Below, one piece after another: positions 11,208 to 22,515 of a stretch of DNA of 64,000 nucleotides. The position numbers were made by a program, and so were the translations under genes. Position 1 is the first letter of the stretch. Every line of letters starts with the position of its first letter. Source of the stretch: Catonia carolina. Lineage: Eukaryota; Arthropoda; Insecta; Hemiptera; Achilidae. The stretch is from positions 18,263,506 to 18,327,505 of the forward strand of contig JAQMRL010000006.1 in the NCBI GenBank assembly GCA_035578175.1, given 5' to 3'. The notes beneath the pieces are model-generated. The model was not told the DNA's origin. It did not search any database and saw only the letters and a program-made list of their open reading frames with translations.

Positions 11208-11980
11208 TCTGGTGTGAAACACTCACACAACTTTCTCTTGCCAATGCAAATAATTAATAATAAACCTAACATTATTAATAAAATATTAGAAATAAACAAA
11301 AACTAACCTCAAAAACATAACCTTATTTTAATCATGAGTGGAAGACGCAAAATAAAAATCGAACTCAATTTGGCTTAAAAAAAACGGAAAATAACACTTT
11401 CACGCTAAACTAGGCTCTGTAGAAAAAAATTCTCTAAATAAAAGTTGTAGATCTCTTAATTTTCTATAAATTTTATTATATACACTTTTGTCGTAAAATG
11501 CATACTAAAGCCGAAATGTTAAAAGAATCGATTTTTCTCACGTTTTCGTGAGAAAAAAACAGAAAATTGCAAATTACCGCTAAACTAAGCGTTATACAAA
11601 AAAATGTTTGAAATAAACGTTGTAGGATTTTAAATTCTCTACAACTTTTATTATATAAATTTTTGCTCTAAATTGCATATTAAAGCCGTAATCTTAAAAA
11701 AACAACGTTTTTACGTGAAAACAGCCTCACCCAGAATTTCAGCAAACATGACGCCTACCCTATCTTGTAGAGAATAAAAAATTGAGTAAATGAGGCGATT
11801 TTAAAAAAATCATACGACCAGTTTTTGAGAAAATCGCAAAAAAGTGAAAAATTATACGAATAAACTACTACTTCCGTTTGACCGATTTTGATGAAAATGT
11901 TCGTGTCGCGTCCCGTAGTGGTATGTAACTTAAGTTTCAAGTTTCAAGTTCGTACGATGTTCCGTTCTTGAGATATTCTG

Positions 11981-12053
<73 letters not shown>

Positions 12054-12193
12054 GCACACACCAATCGCTAAAAACATGTTTTTTTGGGTTCAGGGGGTCT
12101 GAAAACGTATAGATCCGGTGAAAACTCGATTTCGAAAAATCGACATGAAAACAATACTTTCCTTCCTATATATTCATATAGGCAAGAGAAAGT
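11208..12193 (-). mobile_element. HINE copy C, complete
   Basis: 986 bp full-length copy, highly similar to copy E (14455). Terminus TCTGGTGTGAAACACTCACA with a GTGTGA/TCACAC hairpin, subterminal ACTTTCTCTTGCC 27 bp in, long body, (CA)n core at 11984-12061, and terminal GGCAAGAGAAAGT. Flanked by A-runs (T-runs in element sense) with no duplication, as expected for insertion between two T's. Confidence 0.7.
11984..12061. repeat. (CA)n microsatellite inside HINE C
   Basis: About 78 bp of CA repeat with a few CG/CA interruptions near 12050. It sits at the same place in every HINE copy, so it is part of the element. Confidence 0.9.
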
Positions 12194-13063
12194 AAAAACA
12201 GTTCTTATTATTTACTACCGAATTAAGGTAGGCCTAGTTTATTTATCTTTTTGTAAATAAATACATTTAAAAATTATAATTATTAATATATTCAGAACTT
12301 TTTGTTAAAAAAATTTATGAAAAATTAATTTAAGAATTTGTATTGTAATAAAAAAAACTGGAACAAATGCATAAATAAATTATAAAAATAACAATCCACG
12401 AAAATATATTTTAATTTTCCATCTCAGCAATAAATTATCGAGTTAAAAAACTGTTTAACTCACTTTCAATTAAAATGTCTGAACATCTTATTCCAACCCT
12501 TAAAAAATGTAAAGAAAAAAAAAGATTGTAAGAATTCTTTTCGTTTTGTGATTAGTCAGGACATTCTTCGTTTCCAAGTTAAAAATTAATTAGGAAGTAA
12601 AGTACAGGAATAACTCAGTTTAGTCTCGTTGAAAACCTTGATTTCAATTTGGATGCTGCGTTAGATCACGGGTAACTAGAAGCCCATATCGTTGATGCAT
12701 TGGTTCAAACTGCAATTAATTACGCGTCTCAATCTCCCCCCTTATTTTGTCGCTCTTGTATCTCCTTTCCCTAACCCTAACGTACTTTTTTCTCTCCCTT
12801 CCGCCCAATTTCCGATCGTCAGATTAATCCCAAGGCACGGGAACGAAAAATGTCAGCGCCACCTTAATAGATATAAATCGCCCTTTTGCCGCGACAAGGG
12901 AGTCACTGCACCCTATCAGTCACGCTTCGGTCTCAAATAATTTAAAATGTAATAAAATTCAATCCAATATAATTAAAACAATATTTATAACCTTTCTTTC
13001 ATTTTAGATGACTTTGGAACTTACTCATCCATATTTATTTACAAGTTCATAATTAGAACAAAA
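12194..13063. other. Intergenic, with a GC-richer block at 12740-12945
   Basis: Mostly AT-rich. The block 12740-12945 is clearly less AT-rich, contains TATAAAT at 12872-12878 and an arthropod-initiator-like TCAGT at 12916-12920. The spacing (about 45 bp) is longer than canonical and no convincing coding start follows, so a promoter is only a possibility. Confidence 0.3.
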
Positions 13064-14265
13064 TTTGGTGTGAAACACTCACACAACTTTTTCTTTCCAA
13101 TAAAATTAATGAACAATACGACGCAACATTAGTAATATAACATTTTATTTTATTTTTTTTTTATTCCTAATTTGTGTATGTTGCAATCTGTTCAATTTAG
13201 AACAATAAGCAACTCCATGACCCAATGAGATGAGGATGATGTGTATGACGTGTAAATGAGGTGTAGTCTTGTACAGACCCAGGCCGACCATTCCTGAGAG
13301 AGTATAGTTAATTAAACCCCAACCATCAAAGTACACTGGTAACCACTGTCTAGTATTCAAATCCGTATAAAAGTAACTACCTTTACTAGGATTTGAACCC
13401 GGAACCTTCGTTATATAACATTGAAAATAAACAAAACAAAAAAATAACCTCAATAAACATAACCTAATTTTAATCATGAGTGAATGATGCAAAATGAAAA
13501 CTAACCTTAGTTTGGCTTAATAATACGGAAAAATCACTCTTTCACGCTTAAAATAGGATCTTTAGAGAAATATGCTTAGAACAGAAGTTGTAGATCTTTT
13601 TATTTCCTATTAATTTGATTTTATGGTACACTTTTGTCGTAAAATCCCTAGTAAGGCCGAAATCTTAAGAAATCCATATTTACAAATTTTTATGAAAAAA
13701 TAAAAAACCGCAAATCATTACTAAACTAAGCGTTATACAAAGGAGCGTTTGAAATAAAAGTTATAGATTTTTAAATTGTATACTTTTATTATATACTCTT
13801 TTGCTCTTAAACCCATATTATGGCAGTAATAGTAAAAAACCTTTTATTTTTCTACGAGAGAACATTCTCCCCAAGAATTTCAGCAGACATGGCGCCTCCT
13901 ATCCTATCTTGTAGAGTATAAAAAATTTAGTGAGGCGATTTTTAAAAAAGTCGTAGGCTATAAGCCTTTTTTTTGAGAAAATCGCTAAAAGTGAAAAATG
14001 ACACGAATAAATAAATTACTACTTCCTATTGACCGATTTTTAAGAAAATGTTCGTGTCGAGTCCTCTAGTGGTTGTGTAAGTTTTAAGTTTCAACTTCGT
14101 ACGATGTTTTGTTCTTGAGATATTATGTTCATACACAGACACACTCACAGATCAATCGCTAAAAACATATTTTTGGTTCAGGTGGTCTGTAAACGTGTAA
14201 ATCCGGTGAACAATCGATGTGAAAACAATACTTTATTTCATGTATTCATATAGGCAAGAGAAAGT
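13064..14265 (-). mobile_element. HINE copy D, split by a SINE2 insertion
   Basis: Recognisable from the TTTGGTGTGAAACAC terminus to GGCAAGAGAAAGT, but diverged. SINE2 is inserted at 13145-13412. Removing it and one TSD rejoins the family sequence. The CA core here is short and mixed (about 14133-14152). Confidence 0.7.
13145..13412 (-). mobile_element. SINE2 (5'-truncated) nested in HINE D, 10-bp TSD
   Basis: Minus-strand SINE2 lacking the tRNA head, starting at AACGAAGGTTCCGGGTTC and ending in an A-rich tail. Perfect TSD ATATAACATT at 13135-13144 and 13413-13422, so it arrived after the HINE copy. Confidence 0.75.
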
Positions 14266-14454
14266 TAAAAAACCTACAAACTATTTCCACAACAAGGAAA
14301 GATAAGGCCTTTGAGGTAATAGATTGTCCTGAGTTCAATTCCTATCTTGAGTCTTGTAATTATTACTGTTAAAATTCACTGTTTCCGTTCCGTAATCCAC
14401 ATGAACAGCTAATAACCAAAATAGTTGATGCAACTTTAAATTAACAAAGAAAAA

Positions 14455-15394
14455 TCTGGTGTGAAACACTCACACAACTTTCTCTTGCCAATGCAAATAA
14501 TTAATAATAAACCTAACATTATTAATAAAATATTAAAAATAAACAACAACTAACCTCAAAAACATAACCTTATTTTAATCATGAGTGGAAGACGCAAAAT
14601 GAAAATCGAACTCAATTTGGCTTAAAAAAAACGGAAAATCACACTTTCACGCTAAACTAGGCTCTGTAGAGAAAAATTCTCTAAACAAAAGTTGTAGATC
14701 TTTTAATTTTCTATAACTTTTATTATATACACTTTTGTCGTAAAATGCATACTAAGACCGAAATGTTAAAAAAATCGATTTTTCTCACGTTTTCGTGAGA
14801 AAAAAACAGAAAATCGCAAATTACCGCTAAACTAAGCGTTATACAAAAAAATGTTTGAAACAGAAGTTGTAGGTTTTTAAATTCTCTACAACTTTTATTA
14901 TATAAGTTTTTGCGCTAAAATTTATATTAAAGCCGTAATCTTAAAAAAACAACGTTTTTACGTGAAAACAGCCTCACCGAGAATTTCAGCAAACATGGCG
15001 CCTACCCTATCTTGTAGAGAATAAAAAATTGAGTAAATGAGGCGATTTTAAAAAAAATCGTAGGACCAGTTTTTGAGAAAATCGCAAAAAACTGAAAAAT
15101 TATACGAATAAACTACTACTTCCGGTTGACCGATTTTGATGAAAATGTTCGTGTCGCGTCCGGTAGTGGTATGTAACTTAAGTTTCAAGTTTCAAGTTCG
15201 TACGATGTTCCGTTCTTGAGATATTCTGTTCACACACACACACACACAGACACACACACAGACCAATCGCTAAAAACATGTTTTTTGGGTTCAGGGGGTC
15301 TGAAAACGTATAGATCCGGTGAAAACTCGATTTCGAAAAATCGACATGAAAACAATACTTTCCTTCCTATATATTCATATAGGCAAGAGAAAGT
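14455..15394 (-). mobile_element. HINE copy E, complete
   Basis: 940 bp, nearly identical to copy C apart from a shorter CA core (about 15231-15262). Terminal features as in copy C. Confidence 0.7.
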
Positions 15395-16205
15395 AAAAAA
15401 CACCCAAATAAAGTAAAAATACATTCATGTCAAGGACAGGATAAATAGATTAAATTAATTATTCTGTTTTTTTTTATTTTGGGTTTTTGTAAGTATATTG
15501 CAATAATAATTTAAATGGTGTTGAAGGTGTACCTTAATGTGCAATAATTGAATTATTTTATGAAATTATTTTATATTACACTATTTTTTTTATTCTTCTT
15601 CAGTATTTTTATACATGTCATTTTATGTGTGTAATATTTCGGTGTACGCTGGGAATCACGCGATGAATAATAACGGTATTGTATTAACAGTATTTTAAAG
15701 TACCCTGGATATTGCGTTATTTTTTAATTTTTTAGTAATATACGTTAAATATTTAAAAAGGAAGAATATACTATGAATGAATGGATGAAAAAATGAATAA
15801 ATAAAATAAATGGATGGAGTGGGAGATAATGTATGTAACAGTGTCCAAAACATCTAATTGTATTGTTTGTAATTAATACATTCTTTGAACTGTCGTAATT
15901 TCACGGGAGACATTCGTGAGTGAATTCAGAAGACAATACAAAAAATAAATCAGACATTTATACACATATGGATCTGTGTTCACGTATGCGTAAATAGCAT
16001 AATGCACAAAATTTCTAACTCAGTTAACGTTATGCAATGTTATGTTTGTAGTCTTTAGATCGCATGTTTAGATTGTATAATGACATTAAGTACAGTAATT
16101 GTAAAATACGAAAGGGATAAATTTTTTCATGTGTATGTGAAATATTGTTTAATACATTTTAAAATATAGAGAGTAGTGGGAAAAACTTCCGTCGAGTGGT
16201 TTTAC
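15395..16205. other. AT-rich upstream region of the cuticle gene
   Basis: No repeat family seen elsewhere in the window. It would contain the distal regulatory region of the gene at 16266, but no specific site can be named. Confidence 0.4.
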
Positions 16206-16236
16206 TATTTAATATCGGTGTCGTCGACGGATCAGT
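16206..16236 (+). promoter_or_regulatory. Putative core promoter (TATA-like + TCAGT initiator)
   Basis: TATTTAA at 16206-16212 lies about 28 bp upstream of the A of TCAGT (16232-16236), the arthropod initiator consensus. Transcription starting there would give a 5' UTR of about 32 nt before the ATG at 16266, a common layout for insect cuticle genes. Prediction from motifs and spacing only. Confidence 0.45.
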
Positions 16237-16265
16237 ATCAAACAATAGTTTGCTATCGAAGCAGA

Positions 16266-17171
16266 ATGTTGAGGTTTCTAGTGTTGTGTTTAGTGGTCGG
16301 ATTAGTCTTAGGTGATGAAAAATCTAAAGATATTGTGAAAAAAAGTAAAAAGACTGTTGTAAAAGTTGAAAAAGATTTAACGCCGCAATCTGATGATCAG
16401 CATAAACAAGATGATAAAAAACAAGGAAAACGTGAACTTTTTGATTTCGGTTTATATGGACATAATTTTGGACATGAATCGTTCGGAGTGGATGGACATT
16501 TTGGTTTCGATGGACATCATGAAGTTTTACCACATCCTGTAGAAGTTGCACCTCATCCTGTGGTTCATCACGTCGCACCACATCACGAGGTAACAAAAAC
16601 TTTAACATTAACCAAAGAAGTTCCTGTACCATATCCAGTAACCGTTGAAAAAACTGTTCCAGTACCAGTTGATCGACCTTACCCAGTTCATGTACCTAAA
16701 CCATATCCAGTACACGTTGAGAAACATGTTCCGGTACCAGTAAAAGTTCCAGTACCACAACCATATCCCGTTGAAAAACCTGTACCATATCCAGTCAAAG
16801 TTCCAGTTGATAGACCTTACCCAGTTCCCGTACCAAAACCATATCCAGTATATGTAGACAAACCATACCCAGTACATATCGAAAGAAAAATTCCATACCC
16901 AGTAAAAGTTCCAGTCGATAGACCAGTTCCAGTACATATACCAGTCGAAAAACCAATACCTTACCCAGTTGAACGACCAGTCCCATATCCAGTCAAAGTT
17001 CCAGTCGATAGACCTTACCCAGTTCATATACCAAAACCATATCCAGTACATGTAGAAAAACACGTACCAGTACCTTACCCAGTTCCATACAAAGAACATC
17101 ATCATCCACATCATTCAATCGGACATGAATTCGCTTTTGGAGATCATCACTCTTTTGGACATCATTTCTAA
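16266..17171 (+). CDS. Secreted Pro/Val-rich (PYPV) cuticle-type protein
   Basis: The only convincing host gene. 301 codons, uninterrupted, TAA stop. An in-frame extension to 16176 begins with GTG and is rejected; the ATG at 16266 directly starts a signal peptide (residues 1-16, MLRFLVLCLVVGLVLG). Residues 17-56 are Lys/Asp-rich and end in a dibasic GKR site. Residues 57-115 are Gly/His/Phe-rich. Residues ~119-275 are a low-complexity array of PYPV, KVPV and HVEK motifs arranged in four longer modules each containing VDRP. The tail 276-301 is His-rich. No Cys appears after the signal peptide, no chitin-binding Rebers-Riddiford motif is present. Such composition is known from insect structural cuticle proteins, including the Drosophila Vajk group; membership of that group is inference. 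Likely secreted by epidermis into cuticle. It appears intronless, which could also mean an upstream exon was missed. Confidence 0.8.
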   Translation: MLRFLVLCLVVGLVLGDEKSKDIVKKSKKTVVKVEKDLTPQSDDQHKQDDKKQGKRELFDFGLYGHNFGHESFGVDGHFGFDGHHEVLPHPVEVAPHPVVHHVAPHHEVTKTLTLTKEVPVPYPVTVEKTVPVPVDRPYPVHVPKPYPVHVEKHVPVPVKVPVPQPYPVEKPVPYPVKVPVDRPYPVPVPKPYPVYVDKPYPVHIERKIPYPVKVPVDRPVPVHIPVEKPIPYPVERPVPYPVKVPVDRPYPVHIPKPYPVHVEKHVPVPYPVPYKEHHHPHHSIGHEFAFGDHHSFGHHF

Positions 17172-17305
17172 GTGACCTCATCAACATCCATCATACATCA
17201 TACATCTTCATTCAAAACATTTAATATCATCAAAGACTCATCTTGTCAAGTAATGTAATTTTGTATTTTATACATATTATTTATATCGTTTTTATATGAA
17301 AATAT

Positions 17306-17311
17306 AATAAA
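17306..17311 (+). terminator. Polyadenylation signal AATAAA of the cuticle gene
   Basis: First AATAAA, 135 bp after the stop codon, in an AT-rich 3' UTR. A second lies at 17359-17364. Confidence 0.55.
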
Positions 17312-19510
17312 TTTAAATATATTTGTAAATTATGGTTTATTTTTTATTGGGTCGTATGAATAAACCGGAGAATATGCTTTAGGTCTTCGTTCTTTTGAAT
17401 TAATAAATCTTTCATTATTTATGATTTTTTTTTATTTTTGTGAATAAAACCAAAAAAAAGTTTATAGTTTAAATAAATTTCTGTAAAAAATGAAACATGC
17501 TTAAAGTAAACTCAAATTTAAATATGGCACATTTTCTGATACTATTCCATTAGAAAAATTATTTTATTTTTCGATAATTTATTTTATTATTACCACTGGA
17601 TGTATCCGAATAAATTTTTACTAGTTAGTTCTAATAAATTTTATGCTTACTGCTGGTTCTTATGAAATTAAAAATGGTGTAAAACCTTCAGAAATTAAGA
17701 ACCAAAGAAAGGTTGTTAAAGAAATTAAATTCTTTCATTTATAGGCTACCTTCTGCTGGGGAGCTTAACATTTTTATTCGTGCTTTTGCTCAGTTTTATT
17801 CATACGACCTATTTTATCCTTTATTTCTACAATACTTATTTGTTTACTTTTAATTATACCCTTATCAACAAAACATTTACTAATTAAATTGCCACATTAA
17901 TAGAACCAATAGTATTATATTATTGCATTTTTTTGTTCATAAATTGAGCACAAATTTATTCGCTTATGATAAAAAGTGCAATACAGTTTTAATATATAAA
18001 ACTTTTATGCTAGTGATATATTTTTTTAAATAAATTTCTGCCCTTCCGTTTAATTAAACATTACGTTTATTCAATAAAATTTTCTGTATCTGTATAAATA
18101 TTGTAAGACGAAGTCATAAATTTTATGAAGAGGTAAGAAATTGGAAAAATCTCTGTAATTTAACTAATACGTGAAATTTATAAAATATTAAATTATACAT
18201 ATGATTTTAGATATTGAAACATATATTTATGTATTTACCAAAAATATTTGTTTGGTTCATACCTTTTAAAAATCACTATTGCTAATTTTATCTGTACTAG
18301 TCCTTATTTTTTTAGCTACTTATTTTTCAATAGTAGGAAAAGTATATGACTGATGTTTTTCTTAAATTTTTTCTCATAAAATAAAAATTTATAACTTTGA
18401 TTGATGTAATCAATTCAATCTTTTTAATAAGTTTTAATTATGTGAAGCAGAGATTTAGAATAAATTTACCGGTCATCTGATTTAGATTTTTTCTCAGTAA
18501 ATGCAATTTATTAACTAATTTGATCCTGTAAATTTTAAACATCGTGATTAAGTCTTATGTTATTAATTTTAACACATATCGTGTTACATTAAAACGCACA
18601 GCCAAAGCATTCACGGAACAATCGAAATTACACGTGACTATAACTTTGATTTTTTAAAGTTATTAATTATATAAATTAATATAAAATAAATAGTTAAAAT
18701 ATTTTCTGGTGTTTTACAGCATTTATTTATTCATTTTAGTATTTCATGATTTTGTGAATTTAAATAACTTAATTTAAAAAAATTAGATAGAATTGCCAGA
18801 TTTTTGAATAATTTTTCTTTGAGTTCATAAAAACCCGTTAGGCTACTTTCCGAGTTGTTATAAATTTAGTAGTTTAAAACTTTGGGACCCAACTGGTTTT
18901 TTTTTTGTTCCTAAAAAATACAGCGAAACCTCTAATTTGAATTCAAGTATTTATGATGTAATTTATTTATTTTATTGTTCAATAATTGTAAATTTAAATA
19001 ACTGAATTGAAAAAAAATCAGAGAGAATTGCCAAATTTTTGAATAGTTTTCTTCGAGTTCCTAAAACACCCATTAGACTACATTTTCGAGTTGTGTAAAT
19101 TCAGTAGTTTAAAACTTTAGGGCTCAAATGTTTTTTTTATTTTTACTTTCAAATACGACGAAACCTTCTATTTAAATTGAAATGTGTTAGCAGCAAATTC
19201 TTTTTCTTGTCTTTATTTAGTAACTACACTACTGTATATTTGTACAACCAGCAGTATTTATGAAATAATTAAGTGTTTAATGTCTTGTTTTCGTATTGCT
19301 TGAAATCTGTTTTAAATAGGTGCCTATTCCAGCATCTTTTTAATCCCCATTGTAAGTTTTATTGTAGTAATCGGTGTGACAATGTTTGTATCTCAAAATT
19401 TGTTTGTTTTATTAGTTTTGAGTGGAAACGTTAATCCTTGAAAACACTTTGTTTACGTTGAGGCCTCGATAAATGAAAGTTTCGTTCCCAGATATGATTT
19501 TTTTTAATCT
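17312..19510. other. AT-rich intergenic with a diverged tandem duplication
   Basis: About 2.2 kb without genes. Within it 18755-18955 and 18985-19190 are diverged direct copies (offset ~234 bp), sharing GAATTGCCAAATTTTTGAAT-like, CGAGTTGT and AGTAGTTTAAAACTTT blocks. The unit is not seen elsewhere in the window. Confidence 0.5.
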
Positions 19511-20507
19511 CTAAAGCGTGTAAGTTATAATCTGTTCAATTTAGAACAATAAGCAACCCCATGGATCCAATGAGATGAAGCTATCACGTATGACGTGTTC
19601 ATACGTCAAATGTGGTGTACTCTTTTACAGACTCAGACCGACCATTCCTGAGAGAGTATAGTTAATTAAATCCTAACCATCAAAGTACAGCGGTAACTAC
19701 TGTCTAGTATTGAAATCCGTATAAAAAAAATCTGGTGTGAACACACACAACTTTCTCTTAACAATGCATATTATGAACAATATAACCTACTATTAGTAAT
19801 AAAATATTAGATTTAAACAAAAAAACTAACCTCAATTAACATAACCTAATTTTAATCGTGAGTGAAAGACGCTAAATGAAAATCAACCTCAGTTTGGCTT
19901 AAAAATACGGAAAATCACTTTCACGCTTAGCTAGGCTCTGTAGAGAAAAAATTTTTAAATAAAAGTTGTAGATCTTTTAATTTCCTATAAATTTGATTTT
20001 TACTCTTTTGCCGTAAAATGCATACTAAGGGTGAAATCTTTAAAAAATTGATTTTTTTTACATTATTTCGTGAGGAAAAAAAACATAAAATCGCGGATTA
20101 CCGCTAAACTATGCGTTATACAAAAAAATGTTTGAAATAAAAGTTGTACGACTTTAAATTGTCTGCAACTTTTATTATATACGTTTTTGCGCTAAAATGC
20201 ATATTAGTGCCGCAATCTTAAAAAAACAATTTTTTTACATGAAAACAACCTCCCCAAAAATTTTAGGAGACGTCAATCTTATTTTGTAAAGCATAAAAAA
20301 TTTAGTAAACGAGGCGATTTTAAAAAACATCGTAGGACCTGTTTTTAAGAAAATCGCAAAAAGTTGAAAATTACACAAATAAACTACTACTTCCGGTTGA
20401 CCGATTTTGATGAAAATGTTCGTGTCGGGTCTGGTAGTGGTGTTTAACTTAAGTTTCAAGTTCGTACGATGTTCCGTTCTAGAGATATTCTGTTCACACA
20501 CACACAC

Positions 20508-20554
<47 letters not shown>

Positions 20555-20745
20555 TTGATCGCTAATAAATTTTTTGGGTTCAGGGGGTCTGAAAACTTGT
20601 AGATCCGGTGAAAACTTGATTTCGAAAAATCGACATGAAAACAATACTTTCCTTCCTATATATTCATACAGGCAAGAGAAAGTAATAACTACCTTTACTA
20701 GGATTTTGACCACAGAACCTTCATCTCCGATAATCAGAAAATTAA
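19511..20745 (-). mobile_element. SINE2 split by HINE copy F
   Basis: SINE2 3' part at 19511-19730 and its continuation at 20684-20745 (ACTACCTTTACTAGGATTTT). The two parts join into normal SINE2 sequence once the HINE at 19731-20683 is removed. Confidence 0.7.
19731..20683 (-). mobile_element. HINE copy F, complete, inserted in SINE2
   Basis: 953 bp copy with both characteristic ends. The interrupted SINE2 gives a direct view of the target: the minus-strand site GTTACTTTTATAC is opened in its T-run with no duplicated bases, matching T|T insertion by Helentron-type elements. A CA core with CCCACCC interruptions lies at about 20493-20551. Confidence 0.75.
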
Positions 20746-21352
20746 TTTCCGTCGTTAGCTTTTTTCAAAATGTCCATCTGTTATTGTGCATTGATGTAGC
20801 TTCTCTGTGGTTCAAATTACTTATTTATGTTCATAAATTGTCTTCATCAGAATTCTTAACTGTCCTGATTTCAGTTCGGTTCACACACAAGTCAAAAGAT
20901 GAGGTCGGATAATTAGAAAGTCAACAATAATAGGATAAGTATAAAATATATACGAAAATATTCCTTTTTATGAGATAATGAATCTCATGGCTGGTTGTAA
21001 TATTTTGAAAAGGCTTACCTTTAACTTATGGCAAAAACTATTTATGATTTCTGATACTCTTTAGGAGGAATCGAATGACACTTTTTTAGTTTCCAAGTTC
21101 CGACTTTGATTTCTTGATTTCCCGTTTTGGGCCACTTTCGGTCGAAACCGGAACTTCAAACTCAATCTAGGCCCACTAACTTTTTGTGTAGATTACGAAT
21201 CCGAAAACTTTATCGCTATCTCTTGTGGTTTCTGACATCTGGGTGTGATCGACGGACAGACGAAATAAAATGATAAATTTTAATTTTTTAAATTGCCACC
21301 AATAAATTATATACGAACGCGAGGGAAACTTGTAGAATAATATTTCCATGGT
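20746..21352. other. Intergenic, nothing recognised
   Basis: No gene or repeat recognised. Confidence 0.45.
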
Positions 21353-21358
21353 AAAGAT

Positions 21359-21755
21359 GTTGTTGTTGTTTAGGCCAACAGCCGAAAGGCTGGTTTGAAC
21401 CTCTAGAGGTTTTACTAAGTAAAAACGAGGAGTAAGGTGGTTTACCATTGCCTTCCTCACTGAGTTGAAAGAGTATGCTTATCAGCATGCCAGGCCCTCC
21501 GAAAAGCACTCACTTTCTACCCTGCAAATGACACCTTCACTTCATTCACCACAGGGTCTGGCTGCATAGTGAAATTCATTACTCTCAGAGGAGATAACTC
21601 TGACTAGTGTCTTTTACACCTCAACCTCTTCTGTTCTTAAATAGTTCAGTCATATAAGTGGCTGACTGTGTAATAAGAAACAGAACTATTTTTTTAGCCC
21701 TGGATCAAACAGATAGAGTGCAATTAAAATAACACTCCACCTGCCCGTTTTGGGC
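21359..21755 (-). mobile_element. S1 SINE, short TSD
   Basis: About 397 bp copy. AAAGAT at 21353-21358 and 21756-21761 is a minimal TSD. The right flank carries three GGTAAAGATAT-like repeats, which blurs the boundary. Confidence 0.7.
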
Positions 21756-21761
21756 AAAGAT

Positions 21762-22285
21762 ATTGGTAAAGATATATGGTAAAGATATTTAACCGGAATT
21801 AGAAATCCCGTTAATTGGGATCTAATTAATTGAAAGTATATTTTTTGTTTAGTCTAGAGAAAGTTATAAATTATATAATAAAAAGGTATATTAATATTGT
21901 CAAAACTATTAATTTACCGCCATATTTTTTTTAATGTAAGGAAATACTGTACAAATTCACTCTTCCCTTCCATTACTAAGTAATCAGATCATTATACTTT
22001 CCACGCACAGGTATTATAACAATGCGTATATAACTGTTTCGTAATAAACCGATAATGTGCACGCTATTTCACGCTTTTTAAATACCTAAAAATTACAACT
22101 TTGTTGTAAATTTTTTATTCAATTATTAAAAGTTTAGATAACTAATTCATATTATCAGTGTACAAGTTGTTTAATAATTTTTTATTATTTACTTAACTTT
22201 CTTTTGTACTTTTACACATTTTTGTAAGAGAAAGCATTGTAATCGTGACTTTAAAAAAAAGTGTTTAACATCTTGATAAAACATT
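21762..22285. other. AT-rich intergenic, nothing recognised
   Basis: No gene or repeat recognised. Confidence 0.45.
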
Positions 22286-22515
22286 TTTTTTTGTCATCTG
22301 TCTCTCGACTGGTTTGATGCAGTTCTCCAAGCTGTCTTATCTTGCTCAAGTCGTTTCATATCTTCATACCTGTAACACTCTACATATTTTGTAATTTGCT
22401 TTATATATTCTAACATTTGCCTCCCTTTACAATTTACTCCCTCAATATTACCCTCCATTATTGATAGAAATGGATGTCTTAAGATATGCCCCACTAGCCA
22501 ATTCCTTCTTCTGGT
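22286..22515 (-). pseudogene. LINE ORF2 C-terminal relic
   Basis: The minus strand reads RRRNWLVGHILRHPFL, then a GRQMLEYIKQI stretch, and KTAWRTASNQSRDR before a stop. W.GHILRH followed by GRP.LEY and W R.ASNQS is the typical C-terminus of insect non-LTR retrotransposon ORFs. Only ~75 residues remain; the upstream part is lost. Confidence 0.65.

Noticed and set aside
11208..12193. Interpretation of HINE copies as ordinary TIR transposons
   Set aside because: The 13-bp inverted repeat is terminal only at one end, there is a hairpin outside it at the other, and no target duplication is seen.
16176..16265. Upstream extension of the cuticle ORF
   Set aside because: Begins with GTG, lies across the putative transcription start, and would bury the signal peptide internally.
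16608..17114. 168-codon minus-strand open frame (and smaller ones) opposite the cuticle gene
   Set aside because: Mirror image of the Pro/Val repeat; low-complexity W/Y/N-rich translation with no features of its own.
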